From: Methylobacterium durans
GTDB lineage: Bacteria; Pseudomonadota; Alphaproteobacteria; Rhizobiales; Beijerinckiaceae
Length of the DNA stretch: 64,000 bases
Reading direction: 5' to 3'
NCBI RefSeq assembly: GCF_003173715.1
Contig: NZ_CP029550.1
Location: 4,449,501-4,513,500, forward strand
Below, piece by piece: positions 1 through 9,297 of the stretch. The position numbers and the translations under genes were made by a program. The notes under the pieces were generated by a model. That model worked only from the letters and a program-made list of their open reading frames with translations. It was not told the origin of the DNA and searched no databases. Numbering within the stretch: position 1 is the first letter of the stretch; each line of letters starts with the position of its first letter.

Positions 1-858
1 CACCCAGGTGTAGACCGGGTTGACCGAGGGCAGGCCCTGCGTGCTCGGGGCCGCGTTCGCGGTGCTGATGCCGAGCGTGATGCTTTCGACCGTCCCGCGC
101 AGGCTCTCGCTGAAGCCCATCAGGACGGCTTCCGCCCGGTCGCCGACCTGGACATGGGCCATCTTCGTCTCCTCGAAATAGCCGTCGATCCAGAACGAAT
201 CGGTGTCGATCACGGCGATGTTGACGCTTCCCTTGGTGGCGTAGTCGCCGTCGCGCAGGAGGAGGTTGGTGACGCGGCCGTTGACCGGCGAGCGGACCTG
301 CGTGCGCGCGAGGTTGATCTTCGCCTGTGAGAGCTGCGCCTTCGCGCTGTCGAGGGCCGCCTCCGCGATCTTGGCCGTGCCCTCGTATTGCTGCTTCTCC
401 TCGATCGAGGTCGAGAGGGTGGTCAGTTGCTCGCGACGCTGCGCCTGCGTGCGCTTGACCTGAAGGTCGGCCTCCCGGTTCTTCAGCTCCGCCTCGGCCG
501 AAGCGATCGCGACCTCGTAGTCGAACGGGTCGATCCGATAAAGGACGTCGCCCTGGCGCACGGTCTGATTGTCGGTGACGCGGAGTTCCACGATCTGGCC
601 AGAGACCTGCGGCGCGACGCTCGCCACCTGAACGCGCACCTGCCCGTCGCGGGTCCAGGGTGCGGTGACGTAGTAGGACCAGACGAAGGCCGCCGCCGCC
701 GCCGCGAAGGCGAGGACGAGGCCGGTGGCGGCGAGCCGCAGGACGCGGCCGAGCCGAACCCGACGACGGGCCGGCAGCATCGGCGCGTCGGAGGCGGGTG
801 GGTCGACGGCGGCGAGCGAATCCGCCGCGCGGCCGGGTTTCGGATCGGGATCGGTCAT
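1..858 (-). CDS. HlyD-family periplasmic adaptor subunit of efflux pump (C-terminus cut by window edge)
   Basis: Membrane fusion protein that would link an inner-membrane efflux unit to the outer membrane. The frame is open from an ATG at 858 down to base 1, so about 286 residues are visible and the C-terminus is missing. A Pro/Ala-rich cytoplasmic head is followed by one membrane helix (about residues 36-55), a lipoyl half (TRDGQVR..VAPQVSGQI), an alpha-helical hairpin rich in Glu, Gln and Lys, a second lipoyl half (VRSPVNGRVTNLLLRDGDYA) and a beta-barrel part ending near VNPVYTWV. These are typical of the EmrA/AaeA type. Its ATG overlaps the stop of the DUF1656 gene by 4 bp, so it is the third gene of an efflux operon. 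Substrate unknown; aromatic acids are the AaeAB precedent. Confidence 0.9.
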   Translation of the reverse strand, partial: MTDPDPKPGRAADSLAAVDPPASDAPMLPARRRVRLGRVLRLAATGLVLAFAAAAAAFVWSYYVTAPWTRDGQVRVQVASVAPQVSGQIVELRVTDNQTVRQGDVLYRIDPFDYEVAIASAEAELKNREADLQVKRTQAQRREQLTTLSTSIEEKQQYEGTAKIAEAALDSAKAQLSQAKINLARTQVRSPVNGRVTNLLLRDGDYATKGSVNIAVIDTDSFWIDGYFEETKMAHVQVGDRAEAVLMGFSESLRGTVESITLGISTANAAPSTQGLPSVNPVYTWV

Positions 859-1052
859 CGGAACAGGGCGACCATCAGGGCGACGATGCAGATGTAGAGC
901 CCGGCCTCGACGAGGGGTGGGTTTGCGACGTACCGGGCGAGGCGGATCCGTGCGAAGAGGGCGCGCAGGGCCACCAGGATGACGAGCGACGCGGCGGTAT
1001 AGGCCACGAAGGGCGAGATCAGGATGCCGCCGAGGTCGAGATCGCGGTGCAT
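855..1052 (-). CDS. DUF1656 small membrane protein (AaeX-like)
   Basis: A 65-residue protein with two hydrophobic segments (about residues 9-33 and 48-64). The MHRDLDLGGILISPFVAY start is the usual DUF1656 signature. In enterobacteria the homologous AaeX is encoded with the AaeAB aromatic acid efflux pump; its function is not defined. It sits 5 bp after the FUSC gene and overlaps the HlyD start by 4 bp, so the three genes should be one transcript. The start was taken at 1052 because a longer in-frame reading runs back into the FUSC gene. Family assignment is firm; function is inferred only from context. Confidence 0.85.
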   Translation of the reverse strand: MHRDLDLGGILISPFVAYTAASLVILVALRALFARIRLARYVANPPLVEAGLYICIVALMVALFR

Positions 1053-1057
1053 GGCGG

Positions 1058-3088
1058 TCAGAGTCCCGGCAGGCCGAGGCGCCGCAGGAAGCGCCGATGG
1101 CGCTCGATGATGCGCGCGGCCGCGACGAGATCGCTCGTCGCGCGCGCGGCGGCGAGGACGGCCTCGGTCCCGCGCCCGCCGGCCGCGCGCAGCAGATCCC
1201 GGGCGGCGTCCGGGATCTCGGCCGCGGGCCCCTCGTCGAGGAGCAGCCGGGCCCGGATCGTGACCGGGCGCAGCGCCGGATCCGGCCAGAGCGCGCGCAG
1301 CTGCGCGTGGGCGCGGGCGGCGGAGGCTTCGAGATGCGCGATGGCGAAGGCGAGCTCCAGGCGGCGCCTGCGTACCGGCTCGGGGCCGGTGTTCACCTGC
1401 GCGTACTGGAAAAGCCTGTCGCTGTTGAGGCTGGTGCGGGTGGTGGCGTCGCCGCCCTCGCCGACGAGGGCGTCGCGCAGGTCCCACCGGCCCGCTTCGA
1501 AGGCGTAGCGGCGTGCCCGCTCCGGCGAGACCGGCAGGACGAGGCGCACGGTCAGCCAGAGGATGCCCGCGGAGAGGATCACGAGGAGCGCGTTCTGCAG
1601 GAAGACCTGCAGGTCGTAGACCTGGGGATTGGCCGGCGCCACGAGGACGGGGAAGAACACGAGCAGGATGAAGCCGACGCCGAAGGTCGCCGGCCGCAGG
1701 CTGAGGAAGCAGGCGAGGAAGATCACCGGCGCCATCGCAATGGCAAGCAGTGGAAAGCCCTGGCCGCCCGCCAGCACGAGGAAGAGCACGATCCCGGCGA
1801 AGGCCGAGGCGAGGCTCATGCCGATGAGGACGCCGTTGGCGAACTTCTTCGGGTCGGGATTGAGGGCGGAGAGGGCGCCCGTCGCCGCGACTTGGACCAG
1901 GGCGAAGGAGGTGGCGGGCCAGCCGGCGAAGACGAAGAGCAGGCAGGTGAGACCGAAGGTGAGGGCGATGCGGGCGGCGGCGCGCAGAGCCACGGCGAAG
2001 TCGCGATGCGTCGGCAGGCTCACGTCGCGCAGCGGCCGATACCCCTCGCTCAAGGAGCCGAGCCCGTCGCGGGCGAAGTCGAGAGCGCGGGCGAGGTCGA
2101 GGGCGCGCTGGAGGGCGACCACCTCGTCGACGTCGGGCTCGTCCTGCGCCACAGCGGCCACCAGGAGGCTGCAGAGACGGGCGCGGGCCTCCGCTAGGGC
2201 CTCAGCGCCGGGGCGGCCCTCGCCCCCCGTCAGGTCCGCGCAGATCGCGCGGGCCTCCTCGACTGCCGGCGTCGGCGTGCCCATCCATCGGATCGCGGTG
2301 GCGAAGGTGCGGGCACGCGCGGCGACCGCGTAGAGCGCCGCGATGGCGCTTCGGGCCCCCGCGGCCCGCTGCGGCCCGTCGTCGAGCTCGCCCGCGATCG
2401 CGCCCGCGTCGGCCCGCAGGGGGGCGATGGCGCTGATCTGGGCAAGCGCCACCTCCGGTCCCGGATCGCCCCGCGTCAGGCAGGCATGCGCGAAGGCCGT
2501 GGTGCGATCACGGACGTCCGACAGGCTCGCCCGCAGGGAGCGCCACGTCGTGGGCGAAGCGAGGGCGTCGTTGATGAAGGTGATGGCGACGATGCCGACT
2601 GTGATCGCGGCCACCCGGGAGATCGCCGAGTCGAACACGTTCTGCGGGGTGTCGATGTTGGCGACCGCGATGATCGCGACCGTGTAGCCCGACAGCATCG
2701 CCCCGTAGGCGCGGGTATCCTGGAGGAAGTTCGCCACGAAGACGCAGAGCGAGAGCCAAAGCGCGAAGCTGACGAGGAGCAGCACGCGGTCCTGTCCGAA
2801 GGCGGCGACGAGCAGGATCGCCAGGGCGGCGCCCACGAGGGTGCCGAGGAAGCGGTAGAGCGCTTTCGACAGGGCCTGCCCGCGCTTCGGCTGGGCGAGG
2901 ATCGCCACGCAGACGGCGGCCGACGACGCGCTCTCGAGCTGTAGCCAGAAGGCCGCGTAGAGCGCCAGCATCATGGCGAGCCAGATCCGCAGGGCGAAGG
3001 CCCAGGCCGAGGGGGCCGGCACCACGGCCTCGATCCGGTCGAGCCAGCGGTCGAAGCGGGTGGGGATGGGTGCGACGGCCGCGCTCAT
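1058..3088 (-). CDS. FUSC family membrane transporter (AaeB-like)
   Basis: Inner-membrane component of a FUSC-type (fusaric acid resistance / AaeB) efflux system, 676 aa. It has two similar halves, each a block of hydrophobic helices (about residues 30-185 and 370-520) followed by a soluble helical cytoplasmic part. The segment AVCVAILAQPKRGQALSKA in the first block is typical of the family. I chose the ATG at 3088 rather than the upstream in-frame ATG at 3130 because the protein then begins MSAAVAPIP. Followed directly by the DUF1656 and HlyD genes, the normal aaeBXA-type arrangement. Weak organic acids or aromatics are plausible substrates by analogy, but nothing in the sequence fixes them. 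Confidence 0.88.
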   Translation of the reverse strand: MSAAVAPIPTRFDRWLDRIEAVVPAPSAWAFALRIWLAMMLALYAAFWLQLESASSAAVCVAILAQPKRGQALSKALYRFLGTLVGAALAILLVAAFGQDRVLLLVSFALWLSLCVFVANFLQDTRAYGAMLSGYTVAIIAVANIDTPQNVFDSAISRVAAITVGIVAITFINDALASPTTWRSLRASLSDVRDRTTAFAHACLTRGDPGPEVALAQISAIAPLRADAGAIAGELDDGPQRAAGARSAIAALYAVAARARTFATAIRWMGTPTPAVEEARAICADLTGGEGRPGAEALAEARARLCSLLVAAVAQDEPDVDEVVALQRALDLARALDFARDGLGSLSEGYRPLRDVSLPTHRDFAVALRAAARIALTFGLTCLLFVFAGWPATSFALVQVAATGALSALNPDPKKFANGVLIGMSLASAFAGIVLFLVLAGGQGFPLLAIAMAPVIFLACFLSLRPATFGVGFILLVFFPVLVAPANPQVYDLQVFLQNALLVILSAGILWLTVRLVLPVSPERARRYAFEAGRWDLRDALVGEGGDATTRTSLNSDRLFQYAQVNTGPEPVRRRRLELAFAIAHLEASAARAHAQLRALWPDPALRPVTIRARLLLDEGPAAEIPDAARDLLRAAGGRGTEAVLAAARATSDLVAAARIIERHRRFLRRLGLPGL

Positions 3089-3233
3089 CCGACGATCCCG
3101 GAAGGCCGGCACCCGGATGGAGGGCCACACGACGGATCACCGCTCCGCCCCTTGCCCAGGCGGGCGTGGGGGCAGGGCGCTGACATCGATGCGCTGGCGT
3201 GAGACGTCATCGCCGGCACCCATTCCCGCACGG

Positions 3234-3650
3234 TCACACGTCCCTCGGGTCGAGCGGAGCGTCCTCGGCAAGCCCCGCCACCCGCGCCTGCCAGAGGCAG
3301 AGGAGCGGGGTCAGAACCAGCTCGACGCCGAGGGCGGCGAGCATGGTGAGGGAGGGCAGGCCGGTCAAATAGAGGCCGAGCAGCCGCGCGAGGCCGCCGA
3401 GCACCACGACCAGGGTGAGGAAGCGGAACAGCCGGGTCTTGCCCGCGATGTCTGGCACGCAGGACCAGAACAGGAGGCCGATGCCGGTGAGCAGCCCCGA
3501 CAGGTAGCGGAAATGGCTGTCGGCCGAGACGTTCTCGACCCCGCCCGCGATGCCGTTCACCCCGAACAGCACCCCGTAGAGCCCCGCCGTGACGGGGATC
3601 AGGGCCGCCACCGCCACCACGCGTTGAAGGGCCCGCCGCTCGTCCATCAT
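3234..3650 (-). CDS. DUF4345-like four-helix membrane protein
   Basis: A 138-residue integral membrane protein with four predicted helices (about 10-30, 47-66, 76-98 and 103-122). The N-terminal VVAVAALIPVTAGLYGVLFG and the middle SHFRYLSGLLTGIGL are features I associate with the DUF4345 family. Function unknown. It stands alone between the FUSC operon and a small exported protein, all on the minus strand. A second ATG lies directly after the first, so the start is either 3650 or 3647. Confidence 0.75.
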   Translation of the reverse strand: MMDERRALQRVVAVAALIPVTAGLYGVLFGVNGIAGGVENVSADSHFRYLSGLLTGIGLLFWSCVPDIAGKTRLFRFLTLVVVLGGLARLLGLYLTGLPSLTMLAALGVELVLTPLLCLWQARVAGLAEDAPLDPRDV

Positions 3651-3723
3651 CCGCCGCAGGCTCCTCGATTCCCGTGCGGGCGGAGAACCCGCGGGAACGC
3701 CCGTGGTTCGCGCGCCGTCCCGC

Positions 3724-3993
3724 TCAGGCCTTCTGCTGCTTCAGGCGCTTCACGCACTTGCTGAAATATTGCGGCCATTTCGGCCCCTGCGCAGCCTTCT
3801 CGGTCGCCGACAGGCCGCGCCACTCGGCGCCACACTTCTTCTGGCGCTCGCGGGCCGCGCTCTGGCCGGGCGTGATCTCCTTGGCCGCGGGCTCGGCCGC
3901 GGACGGCTTCGCCGCGGGCGCTTCCCGGGCGAGGGCGGGCTGAGCGAGGCAGAGCGGCGCGGCGAGCACCGCGACGGCGAGACGTGAGAGCAT
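3724..3993 (-). CDS. Small exported PsiF-like protein
   Basis: An 89-residue protein with a signal peptide (about residues 1-22, ending PALA-RE), an Ala/Pro/Lys-rich linker and a short helical C-terminal domain. That domain has two cysteines (KKCGAEW and SKCVKR) about 23 residues apart, which could form a disulfide in the periplasm. The Cys-spaced motif resembles the PsiF repeat and similar small proteins common in Methylobacterium. No catalytic motif is visible. It is divergent from the GST gene, with about 260 bp between them holding no convincing gene. Confidence 0.7.
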   Translation of the reverse strand: MLSRLAVAVLAAPLCLAQPALAREAPAAKPSAAEPAAKEITPGQSAARERQKKCGAEWRGLSATEKAAQGPKWPQYFSKCVKRLKQQKA

Positions 3994-4251
3994 AGTGGGA
4001 TCCCCGGCCTTTCGGCGCCGGCCGCGAGCGTGGCCGTGCGCGGTGCCATCTCAGCGGCATTGCAGGCACGGGGCAAGTGGGTCCGCGAGCGATACGGCGC
4101 CTCTCCACCGCGCGGGGCCGACGATCTCGCGATCGTGACGAGGATCGGCGCGACCCTTGAGACAGGGCCCGATTCCGGGCTAGCTGCGAGCGCCCGCGCG
4201 GGGCACGATCCCTGCGACGCGGGGCGCGGGAATCCGGCAGGAGCAGGCGAC

Positions 4252-4887
4252 ATGGCCGCCGTCACGGGCACATCCATCGACGTCCACACCTGGAGCACGC
4301 CGAACGGCTGGAAGATCCCGATCATGCTGGAGGAATGCGGGCTTCCCTACCGGGTGGTGCCCGTGAACATCGGTAAGGGCGAGCAGATGGCGCCCGACTT
4401 CCTGCGAATCTCGCCGAACAACAAGATACCGGCGATCGTCGACCCGGACGGGCCGGGGGCCGAGCCGATCACGATCTTCGAATCGGGCGCGATCCTGCAG
4501 TATCTCGGCCGCAAGACCGGCCTGTTCTACCCGGCGGACGAGCGGGCGCGCGTGGCCGTTGACGAATGGCTGTTCTGGCAGGTGGGCGGCTTCGGCCCGA
4601 TGCTCGGCCAGGCGCACCATTTCCGGATCTACGCGCAGGAGAAGATCCCCTACGCGATCGAGCGCTTCACGGCGGAAGCGGACCGTCTCTACGGCGTGCT
4701 CGACCGGCGGCTGGCGGGGCGAGAGTATCTGGCCGGCGACTATTCCATCGCCGACATGGCCACGGTCACCTGGGCGAAGTTCCACGCGAAGCAGGGCATC
4801 GACGTCGTCGCACGACCGAACGTGAAGGCTTGGCTCGACCGCGTGCTGGCGCGGCCCGCGGTGCAGCGGGGACTGGCGGCGGTCTGA
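4252..4887 (+). CDS. Glutathione S-transferase family protein (YfcG/nu-class-like)
   Basis: A 211-residue GST. The thioredoxin-like N-terminal domain carries the STPNGWKIPIMLEECGL segment and the glutathione-site block RISPNNKIPAIVDPDG..FESGAILQYL, which closely follow the nu-class YfcG/YghU disulfide-bond reductases. The C-terminal all-helical domain contains YSIADMATVTW. The start is the ATG at 4252; upstream in-frame sequence back to 4030 does not look like GST. Likely acts in the cytosol in thiol-disulfide exchange or detoxification; the true substrate is unknown. The product is complete and of normal length. Confidence 0.88.
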   Translation: MAAVTGTSIDVHTWSTPNGWKIPIMLEECGLPYRVVPVNIGKGEQMAPDFLRISPNNKIPAIVDPDGPGAEPITIFESGAILQYLGRKTGLFYPADERARVAVDEWLFWQVGGFGPMLGQAHHFRIYAQEKIPYAIERFTAEADRLYGVLDRRLAGREYLAGDYSIADMATVTWAKFHAKQGIDVVARPNVKAWLDRVLARPAVQRGLAAV

Positions 4888-4952
4888 GAGACCCCTCGCC
4901 GCGCCGCAGATCCCAAGGCCTCGCCCGAGATCTGCCCTCCGCCCAGCCCTGC

Positions 4953-4975
4953 GCCCTCCCCGAACGGGGGAGGGC
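4953..4975. terminator. GC-rich hairpin between convergent genes
   Basis: A 9-bp inverted repeat (GCCCTCCCC / GGGGAGGGC) around a 5-base loop, between the plus-strand GST gene and the minus-strand DUF2147 gene. There is no T run, so it may act as a bidirectional pause or weak terminator. Its stem resembles half of the palindromic element seen further right. Confidence 0.45.
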
Positions 4976-4984
4976 ACCATCGTC

Positions 4985-5530
4985 TTACTCGGCGGACTTG
5001 TCGACCTTGGCGGCGGGCGCGGCCGGCTTCGCGGCGGGCTTCGGCGCCGGCTTGGCGGCCGCCTCCGGCGTCACCACCGCGGCCTGCTGGTTCACGTCCG
5101 GCACCTTGGTCCAGGTCTGCGAGCCGCAGAGCACCTTGAGCAGGCAGCCCGTGACGCTGAGCTCGTTCCCGCTCTCGCGCTCCAGGCTGACCTGATAGGT
5201 CTTGCCCTCGTCGGCGTTGTAGATCTCGCCTGAGAACTTGGCCTCGTCGGGCTTCAGCCCGTCGATGAGCTGCAGGCCGATGATCGGGCGCGAGCGCTTC
5301 TTGGGGTCGGGGTTCTTCAGGTCCGTGCGGGGCGCGCCCGCATCCGTGTTCGGCACCTTGAGCCAGACCACCTTGCCGCAGACATTCGTCTGAGCCGGTC
5401 CGCAGCGGTCGAGGCGGATCTTCGCCCGGCCGTCCTCCGTCAGCCAGGTGCCCGAAGGGTCCTTGGCCGTGTCGGCCTGTGCCCCCGCGATACCGGCGAG
5501 AATGAGGGCGGACGAGAGGGCGATGCGCAT
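4985..5530 (-). CDS. DUF2147 domain exported protein
   Basis: A 181-residue exported protein with a signal peptide (residues 1-19, ending GAQA-DT). A DUF2147 core follows: DPSGTWLTEDGRAKIRLDRCG, a Cys-rich CGKVVWL segment and the IYNADEGKTYQVSL block ending near CGSQTWTKV. The C-terminus is a low-complexity Ala/Pro/Lys tail (PAPKPAAKPAAPAAK). DUF2147 proteins are periplasmic beta-barrel-like proteins of unknown role. The start at 5530 puts the signal peptide first; a longer reading to 5596 has no such feature. Divergent from ndk with about 260 bp between, where I see no other gene. Confidence 0.85.
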   Translation of the reverse strand: MRIALSSALILAGIAGAQADTAKDPSGTWLTEDGRAKIRLDRCGPAQTNVCGKVVWLKVPNTDAGAPRTDLKNPDPKKRSRPIIGLQLIDGLKPDEAKFSGEIYNADEGKTYQVSLERESGNELSVTGCLLKVLCGSQTWTKVPDVNQQAAVVTPEAAAKPAPKPAAKPAAPAAKVDKSAE

Positions 5531-5793
5531 GTCCTGGTCTCCTGGGCTGGCGCCTGCGCGCAGGCTGGGCGGGAGGGGGAGAGGTCGGAGACGCAATCAA
5601 CTGTGGCTTTCTGGCGATTTTTCGGCAGTGTTGCGGCAGCGCCATATTCCCGATTGCCCGAATGTGCGGGCGCCTCCCGCACGGGCTCGGCGCGGGCTCG
5701 GGTTGAGAGCGCGCACCGCCACCGCTATAAGCCCGGCGCCGAAGCGGTTTTCCCGCGCCTGCACATTTCCCGAGACTGAAACCCGGACGGATC

Positions 5794-6216
5794 ATGGCCA
5801 CCGAGCGCACCTTCTCCATCCTCAAGCCCGACGCGACGAAGCGGAACCTCACCGGCGCCGTGAACGCCGTGATCGAGGAAGCGGGCCTGCGCATCGTGGG
5901 CCAGCGCCGCATCCAGATGAGCCGGGCGCAGGCGGAAAAGTTCTACGAGGTGCACAAGGAGCGCCCCTTCTTCGGCGAGCTCGTCGAGTTCATGACCTCG
6001 GGCCCGGTCGTCGTGCAGGTCCTCGAAGGCGATAACGCGGTGGCGAAGTACCGCGAGGTGATGGGCGCGACGAACCCGGCCCAGGCCGCCGAGGGTACGA
6101 TCCGCAAGAAGTTCGCCCAATCCGTCGGCGAGAACACGGTGCACGGCTCGGACAGCGCCGAGAACGCGCAAATCGAGATCGCGCAGTTCTTCCAGGACAG
6201 CGACATCGCCGGCTGA
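5794..6216 (+). CDS. ndk: Nucleoside diphosphate kinase
   Basis: Transfers the gamma phosphate from ATP to nucleoside diphosphates through a phosphohistidine. The 140-residue length is standard. The family signature NTVHGSDS is present with the catalytic His at residue 117, and the N-terminus [18 protein letters not shown] is typical. Single gene with its own start region; the preceding 260 bp separates it from the divergent DUF2147 gene. Nothing unusual. Confidence 0.97.
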   Translation: MATERTFSILKPDATKRNLTGAVNAVIEEAGLRIVGQRRIQMSRAQAEKFYEVHKERPFFGELVEFMTSGPVVVQVLEGDNAVAKYREVMGATNPAQAAEGTIRKKFAQSVGENTVHGSDSAENAQIEIAQFFQDSDIAG

Positions 6217-6395
6217 TGCCGCACCGGCCGGCGGTCCTCGGTGACCGCCGGGCCACACCCCGGCGCCTTCGGCGACGCAGTTTCGCCGGATCTCACGATG
6301 GGGATCCGGTGTGGCCAGAGCGCCCTTGACGGGGCGGGGCGGCGGGGAGTCCAACGGCGAAGGTTCCACGCGCCTGCCAACGGACTCATCCCACC

Positions 6396-6758
6396 ATGAC
6401 GCGCCGCTTCTCCATGCTGATCGCCGCCAGCCTGCTCGCGCTCGGCGCGACTGCCGCTCTCGCCGGCGGCTCTTCGGCTCCCTTCGAGCAGTACCAGCCC
6501 GACCCGGCGCTCCGCACGGCCCCGAAGGCCAATCTCGAGAGCCGGGTGCGCCACGCCTGCGCGGTGATCCAGGCCCGCATGACGAGCGCGACGGAAGCCT
6601 CGCTGGAGCGCCCCTGCGGCTGCTACGCCAAGCAGACACTGCGCACCCTCGACGAATCCGAGATCGAGGCCTACCGCACCACCGGCTACTTCAACGATTC
6701 GGCCCGTGCGAAGGCCCTCTCCGCGCTCGATTCCTGCAAGCTGCAGCGCCCGGTCTGA
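6396..6758 (+). CDS. Small exported protein of unknown function
   Basis: A 120-residue protein with a signal peptide (about 1-23, ending ALA-GG). The mature part has four cysteines: one in RHACAVIQ, two in PCGCYAKQTLRTLDESE and one in LDSCKLQRPV. The CGCY block followed by an acidic helix and a terminal Cys is similar in layout to the small exported protein at 34651-35019. Probably periplasmic and disulfide-bonded. I do not recognise a named family. It is followed by a hairpin and the convergent purN gene. Confidence 0.65.
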   Translation: MTRRFSMLIAASLLALGATAALAGGSSAPFEQYQPDPALRTAPKANLESRVRHACAVIQARMTSATEASLERPCGCYAKQTLRTLDESEIEAYRTTGYFNDSARAKALSALDSCKLQRPV

Positions 6759-6766
6759 CGCTCGGC

Positions 6767-6792
6767 GCCTCCTCCCCGCGACGGGAGGAGGC
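6767..6792. terminator. Hairpin between convergent genes
   Basis: A 10-bp GC-rich stem (GCCTCCTCCC pairing with GGGAGGAGGC) around a 6-base loop, lying between the ends of the small exported protein gene and purN. No T run. Probably a shared stop for the two converging transcripts. Confidence 0.5.
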
Positions 6793-6802
6793 ATCCTCGC
6801 CT

Positions 6803-7465
6803 CTACACCGCGAGGCTGAGCAGGGCGCCCTGCGCCCGTGGCACGGCCTCGTCGAACGCGACCCGCCCCTCGTCCAGGCGGGCCCGTCCGCCCGCCACCA
6901 GGGCCAGCGCCGCCGGGTAGAGCCGGTGCTCCTCGACGATCACGCGCGCGGCGAGGCTGTCGGCATCGTCGCCCGGGTGCACCGGAACGGCCGCCTGCGC
7001 CACGATCGGCCCCGCATCGAGCTCCGGCACCACGTAATGCACGGTGCAGCCGTGCAGCCGCACACCGGCCGCGAGCGCCTGCTCGTGCGTGTGCGTGCCC
7101 CGGAACAGGGGCAGGAGTGACGGGTGGATGTTGAGCATCCGGCCCGACCACGCCTCGACGAAGCCCGGCGTGAAGATCCGCATGAAGCCCGCTAAGCAGA
7201 CGAGCTCGATGTTCTCCGCCGCGAGCTCCGCCTGAAGCGCGGCGTCGAAGCTCGCCCGGTCGGGATAGGCCCGGTGGTCGATCGCGCGGGCCGGGATGCC
7301 GGCCGCTGAGGCGCGGGCGAGGCCCGCGGCCTCGGGCCGGTTCGCCAGGACGAGCACGATCTCGGCCGGAAAGTCGGGCGCCTCAGCGGCCTCGATCAGC
7401 GAGACCATGTTCGAGCCGCGTCCCGAGATCAGGATCGCGACGCGGGTCTTCCGGACGGTCTCCAT
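6803..7465 (-). CDS. purN: Phosphoribosylglycinamide formyltransferase
   Basis: Third step of purine synthesis: formylates GAR using 10-formyl-tetrahydrofolate. 220 aa. The start ILISGRGSNMVSLIEA, the active-site block MLNIHPSLLPLFRG (Asn and His of the catalytic centre) and the later DAGPIVAQAAVPV (catalytic Asp) are all present. The ATG overlaps the purM stop by one base (TGATG), so the two are translationally coupled. An open frame runs much further upstream but only as a shadow inside purM. Confidence 0.95.
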   Translation of the reverse strand: METVRKTRVAILISGRGSNMVSLIEAAEAPDFPAEIVLVLANRPEAAGLARASAAGIPARAIDHRAYPDRASFDAALQAELAAENIELVCLAGFMRIFTPGFVEAWSGRMLNIHPSLLPLFRGTHTHEQALAAGVRLHGCTVHYVVPELDAGPIVAQAAVPVHPGDDADSLAARVIVEEHRLYPAALALVAGGRARLDEGRVAFDEAVPRAQGALLSLAV

Positions 7466-8523
7466 CAGAATGCGAGGGCGCCGATGAAGGTGACGGGCTC
7501 CGGGCCCCGTTCGGTGATCCGGCCGAGGCGCACCGGCGCTTCGCCGGCCGATCCCAGGGCCTCCACCGCAGCGTCCGCCCGGCCGGCCTCGGCCACGACG
7601 ACCATGCCGATGCCGCAATTGAAGGTGCGCAGCATCTCGGGCTCGGACACGCCACCCTCGCGGGCGAGCCAGCCGAAGACCGGCGGGGGCGCGACCGCGG
7701 AGAGGTCGATCTCGATGCCGATCCCATCCGGGAGAACGCGGGGCAGGTTGTCCGGGAAGCCGCCGCCCGTGATGTGGGCGAGCGCCTTGATCCCGTCGGT
7801 CGCCGCGAGGGCGGCCAGCAGCGGCTTCACGTAGATCCGGGTCGGCTCGAGGAGCGCCTCGCCGAGGCTGAGCCCCTGCGCGAAGGGCGCGGGCGCGTCC
7901 CAGGACAGGCCGGTCTTCGCCACGATCCGGCGCACCAGCGAGAAGCCGTTCGAGTGCACGCCGGAGGAACGCAGGCCGAGCACGACGTCGCCCGGGACGA
8001 TGCCGTCGCGCGGCAGCAATGTGCCGCGCTCGGCCGCGCCTACGGCGAAGCCCGCGAGGTCGTAATCCCCGCCCGCGTAGAGGCCCGGCATCTCGGCGGT
8101 CTCGCCGCCGATCAGCGCGCATCCGGCCTGCCGGCAGCCCTCGGCGATGCCCCGTACGATGTCGGCGCCGATTCCGGGCACGAGCTTTCCGGTGGCGTAG
8201 TAATCGAGGAAGAAGAGCGGCTCGGCGCCCTGGACGATGATGTCGTTGACGCACATCGCCACGAGATCGATGCCGATCGTCGTGTGGCGCCCGGTCTCGA
8301 TCGCGATCTTGACCTTGGTGCCGACGCCGTCGTTCGCCGCCACCAGGATCGGGTCCTTGAAGCCCGCGGCCCTCAGGTCGAACAGGCCACCGAAACCGCC
8401 GATCTCGGCATCCGCCCCGGGCCGGCGCGTCGTCCGCACCAGCGGCTTGATCGTCTCGACCATGGCGTTGCCGGCGTCGATGTCGACGCCCGCCTGCGCG
8501 TAGGTCAGCCCCTTGTCCGTCAT
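7465..8523 (-). CDS. purM: Phosphoribosylformylglycinamidine cyclo-ligase
   Basis: ATP-dependent closure of FGAM to AIR in purine synthesis. 352 aa, normal length. Visible are the N-terminal [22 protein letters not shown], the glycine-rich [10 protein letters not shown] nucleotide block, the [19 protein letters not shown] segment and the C-terminal NCGIGMVVV. The start is the ATG at 8523 (MTDKGLTYA); upstream in-frame sequence is not family-like. It forms a purMN operon with the next gene and diverges from the phosphatidyltransferase gene. Confidence 0.96.
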   Translation of the reverse strand: MTDKGLTYAQAGVDIDAGNAMVETIKPLVRTTRRPGADAEIGGFGGLFDLRAAGFKDPILVAANDGVGTKVKIAIETGRHTTIGIDLVAMCVNDIIVQGAEPLFFLDYYATGKLVPGIGADIVRGIAEGCRQAGCALIGGETAEMPGLYAGGDYDLAGFAVGAAERGTLLPRDGIVPGDVVLGLRSSGVHSNGFSLVRRIVAKTGLSWDAPAPFAQGLSLGEALLEPTRIYVKPLLAALAATDGIKALAHITGGGFPDNLPRVLPDGIGIEIDLSAVAPPPVFGWLAREGGVSEPEMLRTFNCGIGMVVVAEAGRADAAVEALGSAGEAPVRLGRITERGPEPVTFIGALAF

Positions 8524-8695
8524 GCTCGCTCGTCCCAGCCGCGATCTCGCGGTTCCTCTACCGGGTTGCGGCGGGAAGGGCGAGTCGGCCTCGCATGTCG
8601 CGGGCCGATCGGGCTTCTGCATCGCGTCCGCCGGATGCTAGCAGGGCAGAAGCGCCGGCAGCTGAAGCGGGCTGCGCGAGCCCGACCCGGTCCCC

Positions 8696-9241
8696 ATGAC
8701 CCTCCCGAACCTCATCACCCTCGGCCGCCTCGTCCTCGTTCCGGTCATCCTCGTGCTGATCGGGCAGGGGGCCTGGGGCGCGGCGCTCGCCGTCTTCGTC
8801 GTGGCGGGGGCCTCGGACGCGCTCGACGGCTTCCTCGCCAAGCGCTTCGGGATGGAGAGCGCGCTGGGCGCGCTCCTCGACCCGCTCGCCGACAAGGCGC
8901 TCCTCGTCTCCGTCTTCGTATCGCTCGCCACCGTCGGCGCGCTGCCGGTCTGGCTCGTCGCCGTAGTGATCGCGCGCGATCTCTTGATTGTCGCGGCGGT
9001 CGGCCTCGCCTGGGTCAGCGGGCGACGCTTCGCGATCAAACCGCTCCTCGTCGGCAAGCTCAACACGGCGGCGCAGATCGGCCTCGCCACCCTCGTGCTC
9101 GTGGCCCATGCGGGCGGATGGTCGCTCGACGGCCTTGTAGCGCTCGTCTGCTGGCTCGTCGCCGGAACGAGCCTGCTCTCGCTCGCCGCCTACGCGCGGA
9201 TCTGGCGGGATAGCGCGGCCGCGCCCCACCCGCGCCCTTGA
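8696..9241 (+). CDS. CDP-alcohol phosphatidyltransferase family protein
   Basis: Integral membrane enzyme that transfers a phosphatidyl group from CDP-diacylglycerol to an alcohol. 181 aa with about five hydrophobic segments. The family signature DxxDG..A..G..D..D is intact as SDALDGFLAKRFGMESALGALLDPLADK, written here as one stretch in two parts: SDALDGFLAKR then GALLDPLADK. Size is close to PgsA-type glycerophosphate transferases, but the alcohol cannot be told from sequence. Its stop is 57 bp before the AI-2E family permease, with hdaA beyond, so the three likely form one operon. Confidence 0.88.
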   Translation: MTLPNLITLGRLVLVPVILVLIGQGAWGAALAVFVVAGASDALDGFLAKRFGMESALGALLDPLADKALLVSVFVSLATVGALPVWLVAVVIARDLLIVAAVGLAWVSGRRFAIKPLLVGKLNTAAQIGLATLVLVAHAGGWSLDGLVALVCWLVAGTSLLSLAAYARIWRDSAAAPHPRP

Positions 9242-9297
9242 TCGGGCGCGGCTTCGTTCCCACTCTCGGCGCCGGTCGAAAGTGCAGGGACGGGCGG